A stretch of 64,000 nucleotides of DNA from Candidatus Nitrosopelagicus sp. (GTDB lineage Archaea > Thermoproteota > Nitrososphaeria > Nitrososphaerales > Nitrosopumilaceae): contig JAOMCQ010000002.1 of NCBI GenBank assembly GCA_028345095.1, forward strand, positions 1-64,000. Reading direction: 5' to 3'. The notes beneath the pieces were generated by a model. It did no database searches. It was not told the origin of the DNA and worked only from the letters and a program-made list of their open reading frames with translations. Of this stretch, positions 25,985 to 34,302 are shown one piece after another (within the stretch, counting starts at the first letter, position 1; every line of letters begins with the position of its first letter). Both the position numbers and the translations under genes were made by a program.

Positions 25985-28063
25985 CTAATTTTTAATTTTA
26001 ATTGGTTTGAATGACGAAATTAGTGAAGATGCTTTTTCAAGTACTTTTTTGATATCTGCATCTTTTGTTTTTGCCTCAAATGGTAACTTAACAAGTAAAC
26101 CACCATCTAATATCTTCGAGATTTTGTTATAGTCAGATATAATTTCACTTTTGGAAGTTAATTTATCAAGTTCCCCAGAGTTTAACTCTAATCCTTGAGA
26201 ATAGAGATTACCATCTAAGACATCCATTATAGAATTTTTACCATATTTTTCACTGTCAAGTGTAACAAATCTTGTTAATTCATCACTATCAACCATAGCA
26301 ATAGAAACATCAATTCCAATTTCTTGACCTTTTTTATGTGCTATATCAACTGCTGTTTGTAAAACCTTGTTTAGAATTTCTTTTCCTTCTTTGTCTTCTT
26401 TATGTCCAAGTATTTTGTGTATTGCTTCTTTTAGTCCAACAAAATTAAGAACTAAAGATGAATTACTTTTTTGCATAAATTGTGTTTTTTCTGCTAGTAT
26501 TGGATTTACACCACGTCGAATTAAATCAGATACATCTTTTTTACGAGTTGCCATTGCAGTAATTGCAGGTTTCATTAGTAATACAAGTCTAGCTCTAAAG
26601 TAAGTTTCATCTTTACTTGATTCAAGTGCTAAACGTGGAAGATTGATAGTTAATGATCCTAGTTTTATTGATGGTTCAGAAGTTTTATTAGAATTTCGTA
26701 TTGCATTAGTTGAACACATACCTTTTGAGAAAGTTATATTACCACCAAGTGATACGGTTTGTGCAAGTATTTCTGAATGATCTGCAACTTTTCCTTTTTC
26801 ATAATCAACAATTAAACCAATTTTTGGTGAAGGAGTTAGATTTACAAAAGTATTGTATGCTGAGAAAATTGTATTAATTAATTTTTTATCGGTTAAAAGT
26901 GGTATTCTAAAAGATAACACTGTTGGTGATTTATCTAAACTAATCGATGTAGAAGACATTGTAAAAACATCTACAAGCATCTTTTCAATATCAGATGTAT
27001 TCTTTGAGAATTTACCAAGTACTGTAGTTAAATCATCAATTACTACTTCTTGTGATGATTCTTTTGATACTAGATTGAAGATCATTGGTAATAATTTACT
27101 CAAATCATCAAGTGTTTTTGGTGCAGAAACTCGTGTAACACCAGGACACTTACCTTTTAATTCAATACCATCATCGATTAGATCCTTAAGATTTAGAAAT
27201 ATGGTATCAGGAATTAGCGACCATAAACCAAGATTAGATATGTGTAGTTCTCCAGATAAATGAGAATCTGCTATATCTTTTGGTAATGAATTTGTGAGTA
27301 AATATTCTGCTAATGTGTTTTTTCCACTAGTGAAAAGTACATCTTCAACACCATTTCGGATATTTTCAACATTTGTGAACATTTCTTGAACTTCAAACAC
27401 AGGCATTCCAAGTCTTGCAAGTTTATTTCGATATTCTTCATGACCATGTTCTAGTAGAACATTATTTACCATTTCACGAATTAGTGAACCAGTGAGATAT
27501 GTTGTTTGAAATTTGTATATTCTATTTTCTACTTCTTCAGTAATTTTTTGTGATAATTCAAGTGGAAGACTTCCTTCTCGAACTAATGATTGAATTATTT
27601 TATCAGAATTAAATTCTTCAATTGAATCATGTGATGTTCTAACATACATTTTTCCACTTTCTATAATAGATCGTTCTTCGATTTGTCTTGCTAGACTTAG
27701 AACCAATTTTCCTAGATTTGTTATAGTATAACGTCTTTCAGACTTGTTTAATGCAACTAGAGACTGTCTGAGTAGTTTTCTCAGATGATATGCAAATTTA
27801 CCACTTTCTTTTTTTGATTTAAAGCCTGCAAGAGATTTTAGCTCAGAATAAGTTAGAGGGCCTTTAGAGTTTAAAATTCTTAAAATATCAATTCTGTTTG
27901 GACTAGCCATAACAGAGAATATCATTCTAACACGTTTTGATGTAGATTGTAGACGACCATCACCTGGAGAATCATCATCCACTTCTAGATCTAAATCATC
28001 ATCAACATCATCATCAACATCCATGTTTAATTCTTCTTCAAAATCTGCATCCTGCTTCCCCAT
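25985..28063 (-). CDS. HTH, ATP-cone and NrdD-like fusion protein (possible dNTP-sensing regulator)
   Basis: 692 residues in four parts: an acidic tail (about 8-34); a winged helix of ArsR type (about 43-125, MASPNRIDILRILNSKGPL); an ATP-cone (about 139-225, KMYVRTSHDSIEEFNSDKI); and a long region resembling anaerobic reductase NrdD (LPKDIADSHLSGELHI near 260, GGNITFSKGM further on). The end shows no glycyl-radical motif (RVxGY) and no C-terminal zinc Cys set, so it should be inactive as a reductase. An HTH plus ATP-cone is also the logic of bacterial NrdR. Just upstream of nrdJ, it is a candidate regulator of dNTP supply. ATG at 28063. Confidence 0.75.
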   Translation of the reverse strand: MGKQDADFEEELNMDVDDDVDDDLDLEVDDDSPGDGRLQSTSKRVRMIFSVMASPNRIDILRILNSKGPLTYSELKSLAGFKSKKESGKFAYHLRKLLRQSLVALNKSERRYTITNLGKLVLSLARQIEERSIIESGKMYVRTSHDSIEEFNSDKIIQSLVREGSLPLELSQKITEEVENRIYKFQTTYLTGSLIREMVNNVLLEHGHEEYRNKLARLGMPVFEVQEMFTNVENIRNGVEDVLFTSGKNTLAEYLLTNSLPKDIADSHLSGELHISNLGLWSLIPDTIFLNLKDLIDDGIELKGKCPGVTRVSAPKTLDDLSKLLPMIFNLVSKESSQEVVIDDLTTVLGKFSKNTSDIEKMLVDVFTMSSTSISLDKSPTVLSFRIPLLTDKKLINTIFSAYNTFVNLTPSPKIGLIVDYEKGKVADHSEILAQTVSLGGNITFSKGMCSTNAIRNSNKTSEPSIKLGSLTINLPRLALESSKDETYFRARLVLLMKPAITAMATRKKDVSDLIRRGVNPILAEKTQFMQKSNSSLVLNFVGLKEAIHKILGHKEDKEGKEILNKVLQTAVDIAHKKGQEIGIDVSIAMVDSDELTRFVTLDSEKYGKNSIMDVLDGNLYSQGLELNSGELDKLTSKSEIISDYNKISKILDGGLLVKLPFEAKTKDADIKKVLEKASSLISSFKPIKIKN

Positions 28064-28126
28064 TGAATTTGTAAAGAAAAATTAGCTAATAAGGGTTCTT
28101 GTCACTAGTAGACGGATAAAAAAAGA

Positions 28127-28288
28127 TTATTTCTCTTCAACATCCAAAGAAAATTCTGATGTCGACAGAGTTTGGTTGCATGATGGACATTTATTATTGT
28201 AATGTTTTAAAACATCCTTGACAGATTTTAACATTTTCATTGCAGAGATCTTTTCACCACATTTTCCACAAACAATTTCTACTGACAT
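28127..28288 (-). CDS. Small zinc-ribbon protein (53 residues)
   Basis: An ATG at 28288 opens 53 codons ending at TAA. Two CxxC knuckles, CGKCGEK (residues 7-13) and CPSCNQT (34-40), 24 residues apart, form a likely zinc ribbon, with a helix between and an acidic tail. A TATA-like stretch (TTTTAATTGT on the minus strand) is centred about 26 bases upstream. The spacing of the two knuckles and the sensible start support a real gene. Function unknown; small zinc ribbons in archaea often serve transcription or translation. Confidence 0.7.
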   Translation of the reverse strand: MSVEIVCGKCGEKISAMKMLKSVKDVLKHYNNKCPSCNQTLSTSEFSLDVEEK

Positions 28289-28356
28289 AATAGATCAGTT
28301 TTCCAATGACAATTAAAAATTATGCAAATTTTTTTTAATAAATTCAATAAAATTAT

Positions 28357-28722
28357 TTACAGTTTTTCTAAGACAATTCCACGTTCATCAAAACCCGTGA
28401 TTTTCACAGAAGTTCCAATTGGTAAATCTTCAGGAGTAGGTATTTTACCTAGAAATCCAGATACTCTTATCCCAGAATCATCTAATTCCATGACAACCCA
28501 AGCATATGGAGCTAAATTTTCAAATCCTGCAGGTGGCACAGTCATTATCGTATATGTGATAACCTTTCCAGTTCCTTTTAGAATAGAATCTTCAAATCCT
28601 TTGTTTCCGCATTTTTTACAGTAATAGACAGTTGCCAAATGTAACTCACCACATTTAGTACACTTTCTAGCAAGAACATTACCAGCTTTTGCTGCTTCTA
28701 TAAATTCAGGTTTTGCAGACAA
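28357..28722 (-). CDS. DUF35 OB-fold protein with rubredoxin-like zinc ribbon
   Basis: About 121 residues: an N-terminal helix (FIEAAKAGN), a zinc ribbon with two CxxC pairs (CTKCGE and CKKCGN), and an OB fold (GTGKVITYTIMTVPP). DUF35 proteins pair with archaeal thiolases; a DUF35 protein holds acetoacetyl-CoA thiolase and HMG-CoA synthase together in methanogens. I choose TTG at 28722, one base after the thiolase stop, giving MSAKPEF. The in-frame ATG at 28773 would overlap the thiolase by 50 bases and add an unmatched extension. No HMG-CoA synthase gene is in the window. Confidence 0.85.
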   Translation of the reverse strand: MSAKPEFIEAAKAGNVLARKCTKCGELHLATVYYCKKCGNKGFEDSILKGTGKVITYTIMTVPPAGFENLAPYAWVVMELDDSGIRVSGFLGKIPTPEDLPIGTSVKITGFDERGIVLEKL

Positions 28723-28723
28723 T

Positions 28724-29884
28724 TTACACACTTTGGAATACGTGAACTGCACAACTGGCTCCAGTAGCACCAAAGTTTTGTGTCAATCCAATCTTTGCAT
28801 CGTTAACGGTTCTATCACCCGATTTTCCTGTAAGTTGCTCAAATACTTCAACTACTTGGCCAACACCAGTTGCACCAATTGGGTGTCCTTTTGATTTTAA
28901 ACCACCAGACGGATTAATAGAAATTGAACCATTTAATTTGGTTTCACCGTTTCGTGCAGCTGTTGCACCAGTACCTTTTTCAAAGAAACCTAAATCTTCG
29001 CTGTCAACTACTTCTGCAACAGTAAAACAATCATGAACTTCAGCAAAATCAACATCTTTTGCAGTAATTCCAGCCATCTTGTATGCTGCTGCTGCTGCAA
29101 TCTTTGTACTTGGAATAGTTGTCAATTGTTCACGTCCTTGTAATGCAGCAGGTGAACCTCCACGACCTGAACCAATCACTTTAACGTAGTCTTTTGAATG
29201 CTCTTTAGCAAATTTTTCATTACAAAGAATAACAGAACTTGCTCCATCAGAGAATGGACAACAATCATATAATTTTAAAGGACTGGCAACAACTGCAGAT
29301 TTCATTACATCATCAATACTAATTTTTTTTCTCAAATGTGCTTTAGGATTTAATATGCCATTTTCATGGTTTTTTACTGCGACACTTGCAAGATCTTCTT
29401 CAGTTGCATCAAATTCATTTAGATACGCACGTGCCATTGATGCAAACAAACCCGGAAATGATGCACCTGCTTGACCTTCATAAAAGAAATCAGAACAATA
29501 AGAAAAATAAGTTGTTGTCCAATCAGTGCCTGTATGTGTAACTTTTTCAGTACCAGTAACTAATACAGCATCATAAAATCCTGCTGCAACATTTGCAAAT
29601 GCTTCTCTAAATGAAACGGAACCACTACCACATGCAGATTCAATAGAAAGTGAAGGACATTCAGAAATTCCTAAATTACTCATAACTACAGGACCCAAGT
29701 GGACCTGTTTGTCTGCTACACCAAATACATTAGAAATGTAACCTGCTTCAATCTCTTTAGGTTCAATTCCTGCACTTTCAATTGCACCCACAGATGCTTG
29801 CAGAGTGATATCAGAAATACTATCATCTAGTTTACCATATTTGGTACTACCTCCACCTAAAACACAAACGCTTTCTCGTTCCAC
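28724..29884 (-). CDS. Thiolase (acetyl-CoA acetyltransferase family)
   Basis: 386 residues of the archaeal/SCP2-like thiolase group. The nucleophile Cys is in SIESACGSGS near 79-88; HDCFTVAE near 283 and GGLKSKGHPIGATG near 328-341 bring the two catalytic His motifs; NFGATGASCAVHVF closes the protein. Condenses or cleaves acetoacetyl-CoA-like thioesters. Downstream linkage to DUF35 points to the acetoacetyl-CoA/mevalonate step; a role in the 3-hydroxypropionate/4-hydroxybutyrate cycle is the alternative. GTG start at 29884, with a TATA-like box at the leaderless distance. Confidence 0.9.
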   Translation of the reverse strand: MERESVCVLGGGSTKYGKLDDSISDITLQASVGAIESAGIEPKEIEAGYISNVFGVADKQVHLGPVVMSNLGISECPSLSIESACGSGSVSFREAFANVAAGFYDAVLVTGTEKVTHTGTDWTTTYFSYCSDFFYEGQAGASFPGLFASMARAYLNEFDATEEDLASVAVKNHENGILNPKAHLRKKISIDDVMKSAVVASPLKLYDCCPFSDGASSVILCNEKFAKEHSKDYVKVIGSGRGGSPAALQGREQLTTIPSTKIAAAAAYKMAGITAKDVDFAEVHDCFTVAEVVDSEDLGFFEKGTGATAARNGETKLNGSISINPSGGLKSKGHPIGATGVGQVVEVFEQLTGKSGDRTVNDAKIGLTQNFGATGASCAVHVFQSV

Positions 29885-29905
29885 GAAAATTTGCTGACCT
29901 AGTCC

Positions 29906-29914
29906 CTATAAAAA
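29906..29914 (-). promoter_or_regulatory. TATA box of the thiolase-DUF35 operon
   Basis: On the minus strand TTTTTATAG is centred about 26 bases before the thiolase GTG, the same spacing as for S19e. Indicates a leaderless transcript. Confidence 0.45.
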
Positions 29915-29956
29915 TTGATCAAGTAATTTCATAAACATGAATCTATATGAAATGAT

Positions 29957-30397
29957 ATGATTAAAAAAATACAAGTTTCTATGATAGAATCAGAAAAACG
30001 AAACGTTACAAAATCAAGTAAAAAAATCATAAATAATTTTAAGATAGAAGTTGATCAATACTATGATGAAAAAGGATTCATTTCATTTTCTGCAAAGAGT
30101 AAGAAATACATAGTTTTAGGAACAAATTCACCGAAAGAAGGAATTTGTGAGTGTCCAGAGTGTCATACTGGACAGCTATCAGTCATAAAATCAAATACAA
30201 CAAAGAAACGATTCATTGGGTGTACAAATTATCAAAATGGATGTAAAGCATCTGCTCCACTTTTACAAAAAGCAATGCTAAAAGTTCTAAAAACTAAATG
30301 TCCAAAATGTCAATGGCCAACTGTTATTTTCAGATATTCAAGAAAACAAGAATGGAAAAGACAGTGTGCAAATATGAAATGTAAGACTAGATCTTAG
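29957..30397 (+). CDS. Free-standing topoisomerase-type zinc-ribbon protein
   Basis: 146 residues. A basic N-terminal half is followed by two C4 zinc modules like those at the C-terminus of type IA topoisomerases: CECPECHTGQLSV with FIGCTNYQNGC near 69-95, and CPKCQWPTV with CANMKC near 114-143. No catalytic topoisomerase domain is present, so this is a separate nucleic-acid-binding protein and not a fragment with a visible parent. The last 11 bases overlap the end of the opposite-strand amidase gene. Function beyond DNA or RNA binding is unknown. Confidence 0.72.
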   Translation: MIKKIQVSMIESEKRNVTKSSKKIINNFKIEVDQYYDEKGFISFSAKSKKYIVLGTNSPKEGICECPECHTGQLSVIKSNTTKKRFIGCTNYQNGCKASAPLLQKAMLKVLKTKCPKCQWPTVIFRYSRKQEWKRQCANMKCKTRS

Positions 30398-31196
30398 ATA
30401 GAGAATAGATATCAGTTCGTCTGTTCTTCAACAATGGAAGTTTTTTTCTAATTTCATGTACTTTTTCTAGAGAGATATTGACATAGCCAATTCCTTGTCG
30501 TTTTTTCATATCTAATAATACACGTCCATAAGGATCAACTACTAAACTTCGTCCTGAATAAATATGACCAAGATGATCAGGTGCGATAACATAGCAACCA
30601 TTTTCAATTGCACGTGATTTATTTAATGTTAACCAATGTTCTTCTTTCATTGGACCATTAACCCAGGCAGATGGTACAACTAAAATTTCTGTTCCAGATA
30701 ATGCTAATCTTCTCGACATTTCTGGAAATCTTAAATCATAACATATTAGCATGCCCATTTTTCCAACAGATGTTTTTGTTGGGAGTGGTATTTCTGTACC
30801 AGATGACATTTTATCAGATTCTTTGAAACCTAAAGCATCGTAAAGATGAATTTTTCGATATTTCCCAGTTACTTTACCTTTTTTATTTATAATGAATGAT
30901 GTATCATATACACGATCCTTTTTCCTACTTTTTTCATACATTGTGCCTACTATACCAATGGAATTATCCTTAGCAGATTGTGCAATTGCAGAAACAAATT
31001 CTCCAGTGATGGTTTCTGCTTCTTGTGCAACTTGTCTTGCTGTTTGTTTTGATGTGGTATAAAACATCATGTATTCTGGAAAAGTACACATATCTGCACC
31101 ATTTTTTGCTGCTTTTTTTATATAATCCAGAATTTTTAGAAGATTTTTTACTTTTTCAGTTGATGCTTTGAATTGAACAAGTGCAATCTTTGACAT
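30387..31196 (-). CDS. Carbon-nitrogen hydrolase (nitrilase superfamily)
   Basis: 269 residues. The catalytic triad is visible: Glu in TFPEYMMF near 40, Lys in KYRKIHLYD near 114, and Cys in LICYDLRFPE near 150-159. The length and sequence style match archaeal/omega-amidase-like members that hydrolyse small amides or deaminated glutamine. Substrate cannot be assigned from sequence. ATG at 31196. It starts 45 bases from the stop of the next gene on the same strand. Confidence 0.9.
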   Translation of the reverse strand: MSKIALVQFKASTEKVKNLLKILDYIKKAAKNGADMCTFPEYMMFYTTSKQTARQVAQEAETITGEFVSAIAQSAKDNSIGIVGTMYEKSRKKDRVYDTSFIINKKGKVTGKYRKIHLYDALGFKESDKMSSGTEIPLPTKTSVGKMGMLICYDLRFPEMSRRLALSGTEILVVPSAWVNGPMKEEHWLTLNKSRAIENGCYVIAPDHLGHIYSGRSLVVDPYGRVLLDMKKRQGIGYVNISLEKVHEIRKKLPLLKNRRTDIYSLSKI

Positions 31197-31241
31197 AGTA
31201 CATAGAAAAGTTATGAAGATAAAAGTTGATACTTTATTTTA

Positions 31242-31829
31242 TTAATGAATTATTTTGTATACAGTGATACCAGTTGGTTCTGACTTGTACAAAAATTTTA
31301 AATTTTTAGGTATTTCAGGATTTGTAGGATCAGATAAAATTTTTAGTCTTTCATGTAAAGTATCATCACGTGTTTGTTTATCTTTTGTTGGATAATAAAC
31401 GAGATAATCAGGAATAAGATTACTTTTATCATAATGATTACTAGGATGACTGTTAATATCTGAAAAGTACAATTCGTATTCAGACCAATTTGTACGATGT
31501 ATGAATTCATTAAATGAATCAGTGTCTTTACCTTCATAGAAACCACTGTAAATCATTTTACTGTTTGCATAATATGCAACAACAGATTTACCTGTCATTA
31601 CATAACTATTTTCGATGTTTGGTTGACTAGATAAAACATCTCCAACCATTTTCCACTCAATTCCTGCAGGTGGATTAAACTTTGATTCTTCAAATAATTC
31701 TAGAAACTCAGTAGTTATACTACTAAAATTTTGATCATATAGATGATTTTCAATAGATTTGTATGAGTGTCCAAGATTTATGGTGAAAATTATTATTAAT
31801 ATTAAAATTATGAATTTTTTATATTTCAT
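31242..31829 (-). CDS. Hypothetical membrane-anchored outside domain linked to a GT-C enzyme
   Basis: 195 residues. One N-terminal hydrophobic helix (about 5-22), then a soluble part with many aromatic residues (VVAYYANSKMIYSGFYEGKD, IPDYLVYYPTKD) that resembles the C-terminal outside domain found on many PMT/ArnT-type transferases. The ATG overlaps the stop of the upstream transferase as ATGA, so the two are translated together. Likely a detached soluble domain of that transferase. No enzyme motif is visible. Confidence 0.65.
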   Translation of the reverse strand: MKYKKFIILILIIIFTINLGHSYKSIENHLYDQNFSSITTEFLELFEESKFNPPAGIEWKMVGDVLSSQPNIENSYVMTGKSVVAYYANSKMIYSGFYEGKDTDSFNEFIHRTNWSEYELYFSDINSHPSNHYDKSNLIPDYLVYYPTKDKQTRDDTLHERLKILSDPTNPEIPKNLKFLYKSEPTGITVYKIIH

Positions 31830-33145
31830 AGTTTTTTCTCCGTTTTGTTTGAAGATTTGATTATTTTAGAAAATATTTTTGGTAATACTTCTATAAAAAA
31901 TACAGAACTCAATATTGGAATAAATATCCACATTGGAAGTAAATGTTCAGGTTTACTAACAGGTATTATTGAGATGAATAAAAGATAGATTAATGGCGTA
32001 ATCAAAATAGGTAATAAATTACTTTGAATTTTTGGAAGATTTAGTGCAGTTATACAAATTAATGGTAAAATTATAAGAGCAAAATAATGTATTTCTAGAT
32101 CACCCAGTATCAATATACAAATTAAAGTTACGAGTGATACTAAACCTGTAATTATAAGATTTAATTTATTAAATGAAATTTTTAGAATGTATAATAGTCC
32201 AATAAAAACAGGTATTATTCCAATGTATGGTAATATAGGAATAATGGATAAATTGCTTATAGTATCAAAATTGAATAATTTATTAGGATTATGATAAAAT
32301 AAATTATAAAAATAATTTTTTATGAAGAGTTCATCTTTGCCAGGGAATTCAAATTCATTTGTTGTTGCAATGTTTTGTTTTATTTTTTCAATAATTTCTG
32401 GAGATGGTTTATATTTTGATTTTACCATCTGTTCAAAGCTTGAGTTTGAATCTAATATGATCCCATGTGTTTGAAAATTATATAATAACATCGGACTAAC
32501 AACAAATGTAAAAATAATTATTAATAATCCTGCAAATACAAGATTTTTTTTGATTTGTTTATTACGAATAACTAAAAAGACGACAAAGGCAACTAAAATC
32601 AATCCACTTTGATATCTAAATGTGAAAGCAATTCCTAGAAGAATACCAATACACAAAATATACTTTAGATTGATATTTTTTTTAGTAATAAAAAAGAATG
32701 ATGAAAAAATTAGAAATATTGGAATTATTTCATTTAATGTTTGTAAAGATAGTATACCAATTCTAGGTGTAAAAACAATAAACAGTTGACCTATCAAAGC
32801 AATTTTTGCACCAAAAATATTCTTTATTGTAAAATAAGATATTGCTACAATGCCTGTTCCTGCAAAAAGAGAGATTAGTTTAGCGCTTAGAAATGCATCT
32901 CCAGTTAATGAATTAACTAATGCATAAAATATTGGTCCACCTAAACCTGCATTTAGTATTTTGACATTTTTACCATTACCAGATAAGATATCTTCTCCTA
33001 AATTTGAGTAAATAAGATAATCTCCATTTGTCCAATAATCATGATGAAAAAATGCTACAAATCCTATGACTAAGAGAAAAACTAGAGATATGAAAATGGA
33101 GTATTTGTCAAAAGATCTGGTATTGTTAGAATCTATTTTTTGCAT
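31826..33145 (-). CDS. GT-C fold membrane glycosyltransferase (PMT/GT39-like)
   Basis: 439 residues with about ten to eleven membrane helices. After the first helix comes an outside loop with acidic residues (NGDYLIYSNLGEDIL), a Gly-rich stretch (NAGLGGPIFYALV) and an Arg-containing TFRYQSGLIL motif, as in PMT/ArnT enzymes. It should move a lipid-linked sugar to a protein or glycan acceptor outside the membrane. It lacks the soluble C-terminal domain seen in longer members; the overlapping next gene may supply it. Third GT-C enzyme of the window. Confidence 0.75.
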   Translation of the reverse strand: MQKIDSNNTRSFDKYSIFISLVFLLVIGFVAFFHHDYWTNGDYLIYSNLGEDILSGNGKNVKILNAGLGGPIFYALVNSLTGDAFLSAKLISLFAGTGIVAISYFTIKNIFGAKIALIGQLFIVFTPRIGILSLQTLNEIIPIFLIFSSFFFITKKNINLKYILCIGILLGIAFTFRYQSGLILVAFVVFLVIRNKQIKKNLVFAGLLIIIFTFVVSPMLLYNFQTHGIILDSNSSFEQMVKSKYKPSPEIIEKIKQNIATTNEFEFPGKDELFIKNYFYNLFYHNPNKLFNFDTISNLSIIPILPYIGIIPVFIGLLYILKISFNKLNLIITGLVSLVTLICILILGDLEIHYFALIILPLICITALNLPKIQSNLLPILITPLIYLLFISIIPVSKPEHLLPMWIFIPILSSVFFIEVLPKIFSKIIKSSNKTEKKL

Positions 33146-33217
33146 TGAGACACGTTCATAATTTGCTGATGATTTGTGAATATATCTTTTAATGATAATA
33201 AATCAGTAAGAATGTCA

Positions 33218-34243
33218 TTAACTCCAAATTATATACCAAAAAAATGTTAAACCATATCTAATTGCACGAATTTTTTTGTCAGATTGTGTTTTTGATATAC
33301 CAATTCTTTTTTTAAATGTAATAGGAATTTCAACTATTTTTAAATTATTTCGTATTCCAATCATTGTCATTAAAATTGCAAAAAGACCGCTTTCACTACT
33401 TATAATTGGTTCATTAGTATTAGGTTTAGAAAATTGATTGACAATTTTTTCTAGTGATTCTCGTCGTATGCATCTATACATGCAACCAACATCAGTTAGC
33501 TCAACAACACCTAAATGCTGAATTGAAAAAAATTTTAATTGTATTAATTTTGCTAGAAAATAATTTCCCCAAACATAAAATGTAGAGTTCTGATTACCCT
33601 TTTCAGATAAAACCTGAATTTGTCTAGTACCAATAACCATATGACAATTATTTAGATATGGAATCATTTTTTCTAAGTCATCACCACTAAAAGTTCCATC
33701 ACATTCTGAGAAAACAATAATATTTGCATTTGAATTTAAAGATTCTTTCATTCCAACAACACATGAATGAGCAAAACCTTTGTTCTCTTTTTTTTCTATT
33801 ACCTGTGCACCACAAGATTTTGCAATTTCAACAGTTTTATCAGAACTATGATTGTCCACAATCAAAATATTTGTTACAAATTTCTGATTTTTATAATCAT
33901 TAATTACTTTCTCAACAATTTGTTCTTCATTAAATGTTGGAATGATAACAAAGATTTTTGGTTCTGAAATTGTATTAGAACTTAAATAATGTAATTTAGG
34001 ATCAGTTTTATAGAATTTTCTTCTAAAAATGAAAATTAATGTACTAGAAATCCAAATTGAATCTAAAAGAAGTATCCATTTAAGATACGTTGAAAAATAA
34101 ACATTTTCAGCAAAAGTAGAACCAACCATCAAAGTTTGTACGCCTTCAACGATGAAGAAATACAAATTTGTTATAGCCCAACTTGCATTAATTATTATTA
34201 ATGCAAAAAATGAAAGAACGATCAGTGCATAAATTAATCCCAT
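33218..34243 (-). CDS. Membrane-bound GT2 glycosyltransferase
   Basis: 341 residues. Two N-terminal membrane helices (about 2-25 and 50-70) precede a GT-A domain: FVIIPTFNEEQIV near 93-105, VDNHSSDKT near 126-134, SECDGTFSGDD near 175-185 (DxD-like), and a late GISKTQSDKKIRA loop similar to dolichyl-phosphate sugar synthases. Probably makes a lipid-linked sugar donor for the membrane transferases nearby. The 58-base gap to rfbF is a divergent promoter region. Confidence 0.78.
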   Translation of the reverse strand: MGLIYALIVLSFFALIIINASWAITNLYFFIVEGVQTLMVGSTFAENVYFSTYLKWILLLDSIWISSTLIFIFRRKFYKTDPKLHYLSSNTISEPKIFVIIPTFNEEQIVEKVINDYKNQKFVTNILIVDNHSSDKTVEIAKSCGAQVIEKKENKGFAHSCVVGMKESLNSNANIIVFSECDGTFSGDDLEKMIPYLNNCHMVIGTRQIQVLSEKGNQNSTFYVWGNYFLAKLIQLKFFSIQHLGVVELTDVGCMYRCIRRESLEKIVNQFSKPNTNEPIISSESGLFAILMTMIGIRNNLKIVEIPITFKKRIGISKTQSDKKIRAIRYGLTFFWYIIWS

Positions 34244-34302
34244 GATTCAAAATTGATGAAGTGGTAATACTTATGACTTGGGATCAACGGATATAAATAA
34301 AA

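Noticed and set aside
25985-28063. Functional anaerobic (class III) ribonucleotide reductase
   Set aside because: No glycyl-radical motif or C-terminal zinc Cys set, and no NrdG activase gene nearby; the class II enzyme next door does the job.
28322-28624. Plus-strand frame of 100 codons
   Set aside because: It lies antisense to the DUF35 gene, has no recognisable domain and an odd composition; a shadow frame.
28723-28773. Earlier ATG start for the DUF35 gene
   Set aside because: It would lie 50 bases inside the thiolase gene; TTG 28722, one base after the thiolase stop, fits family length.
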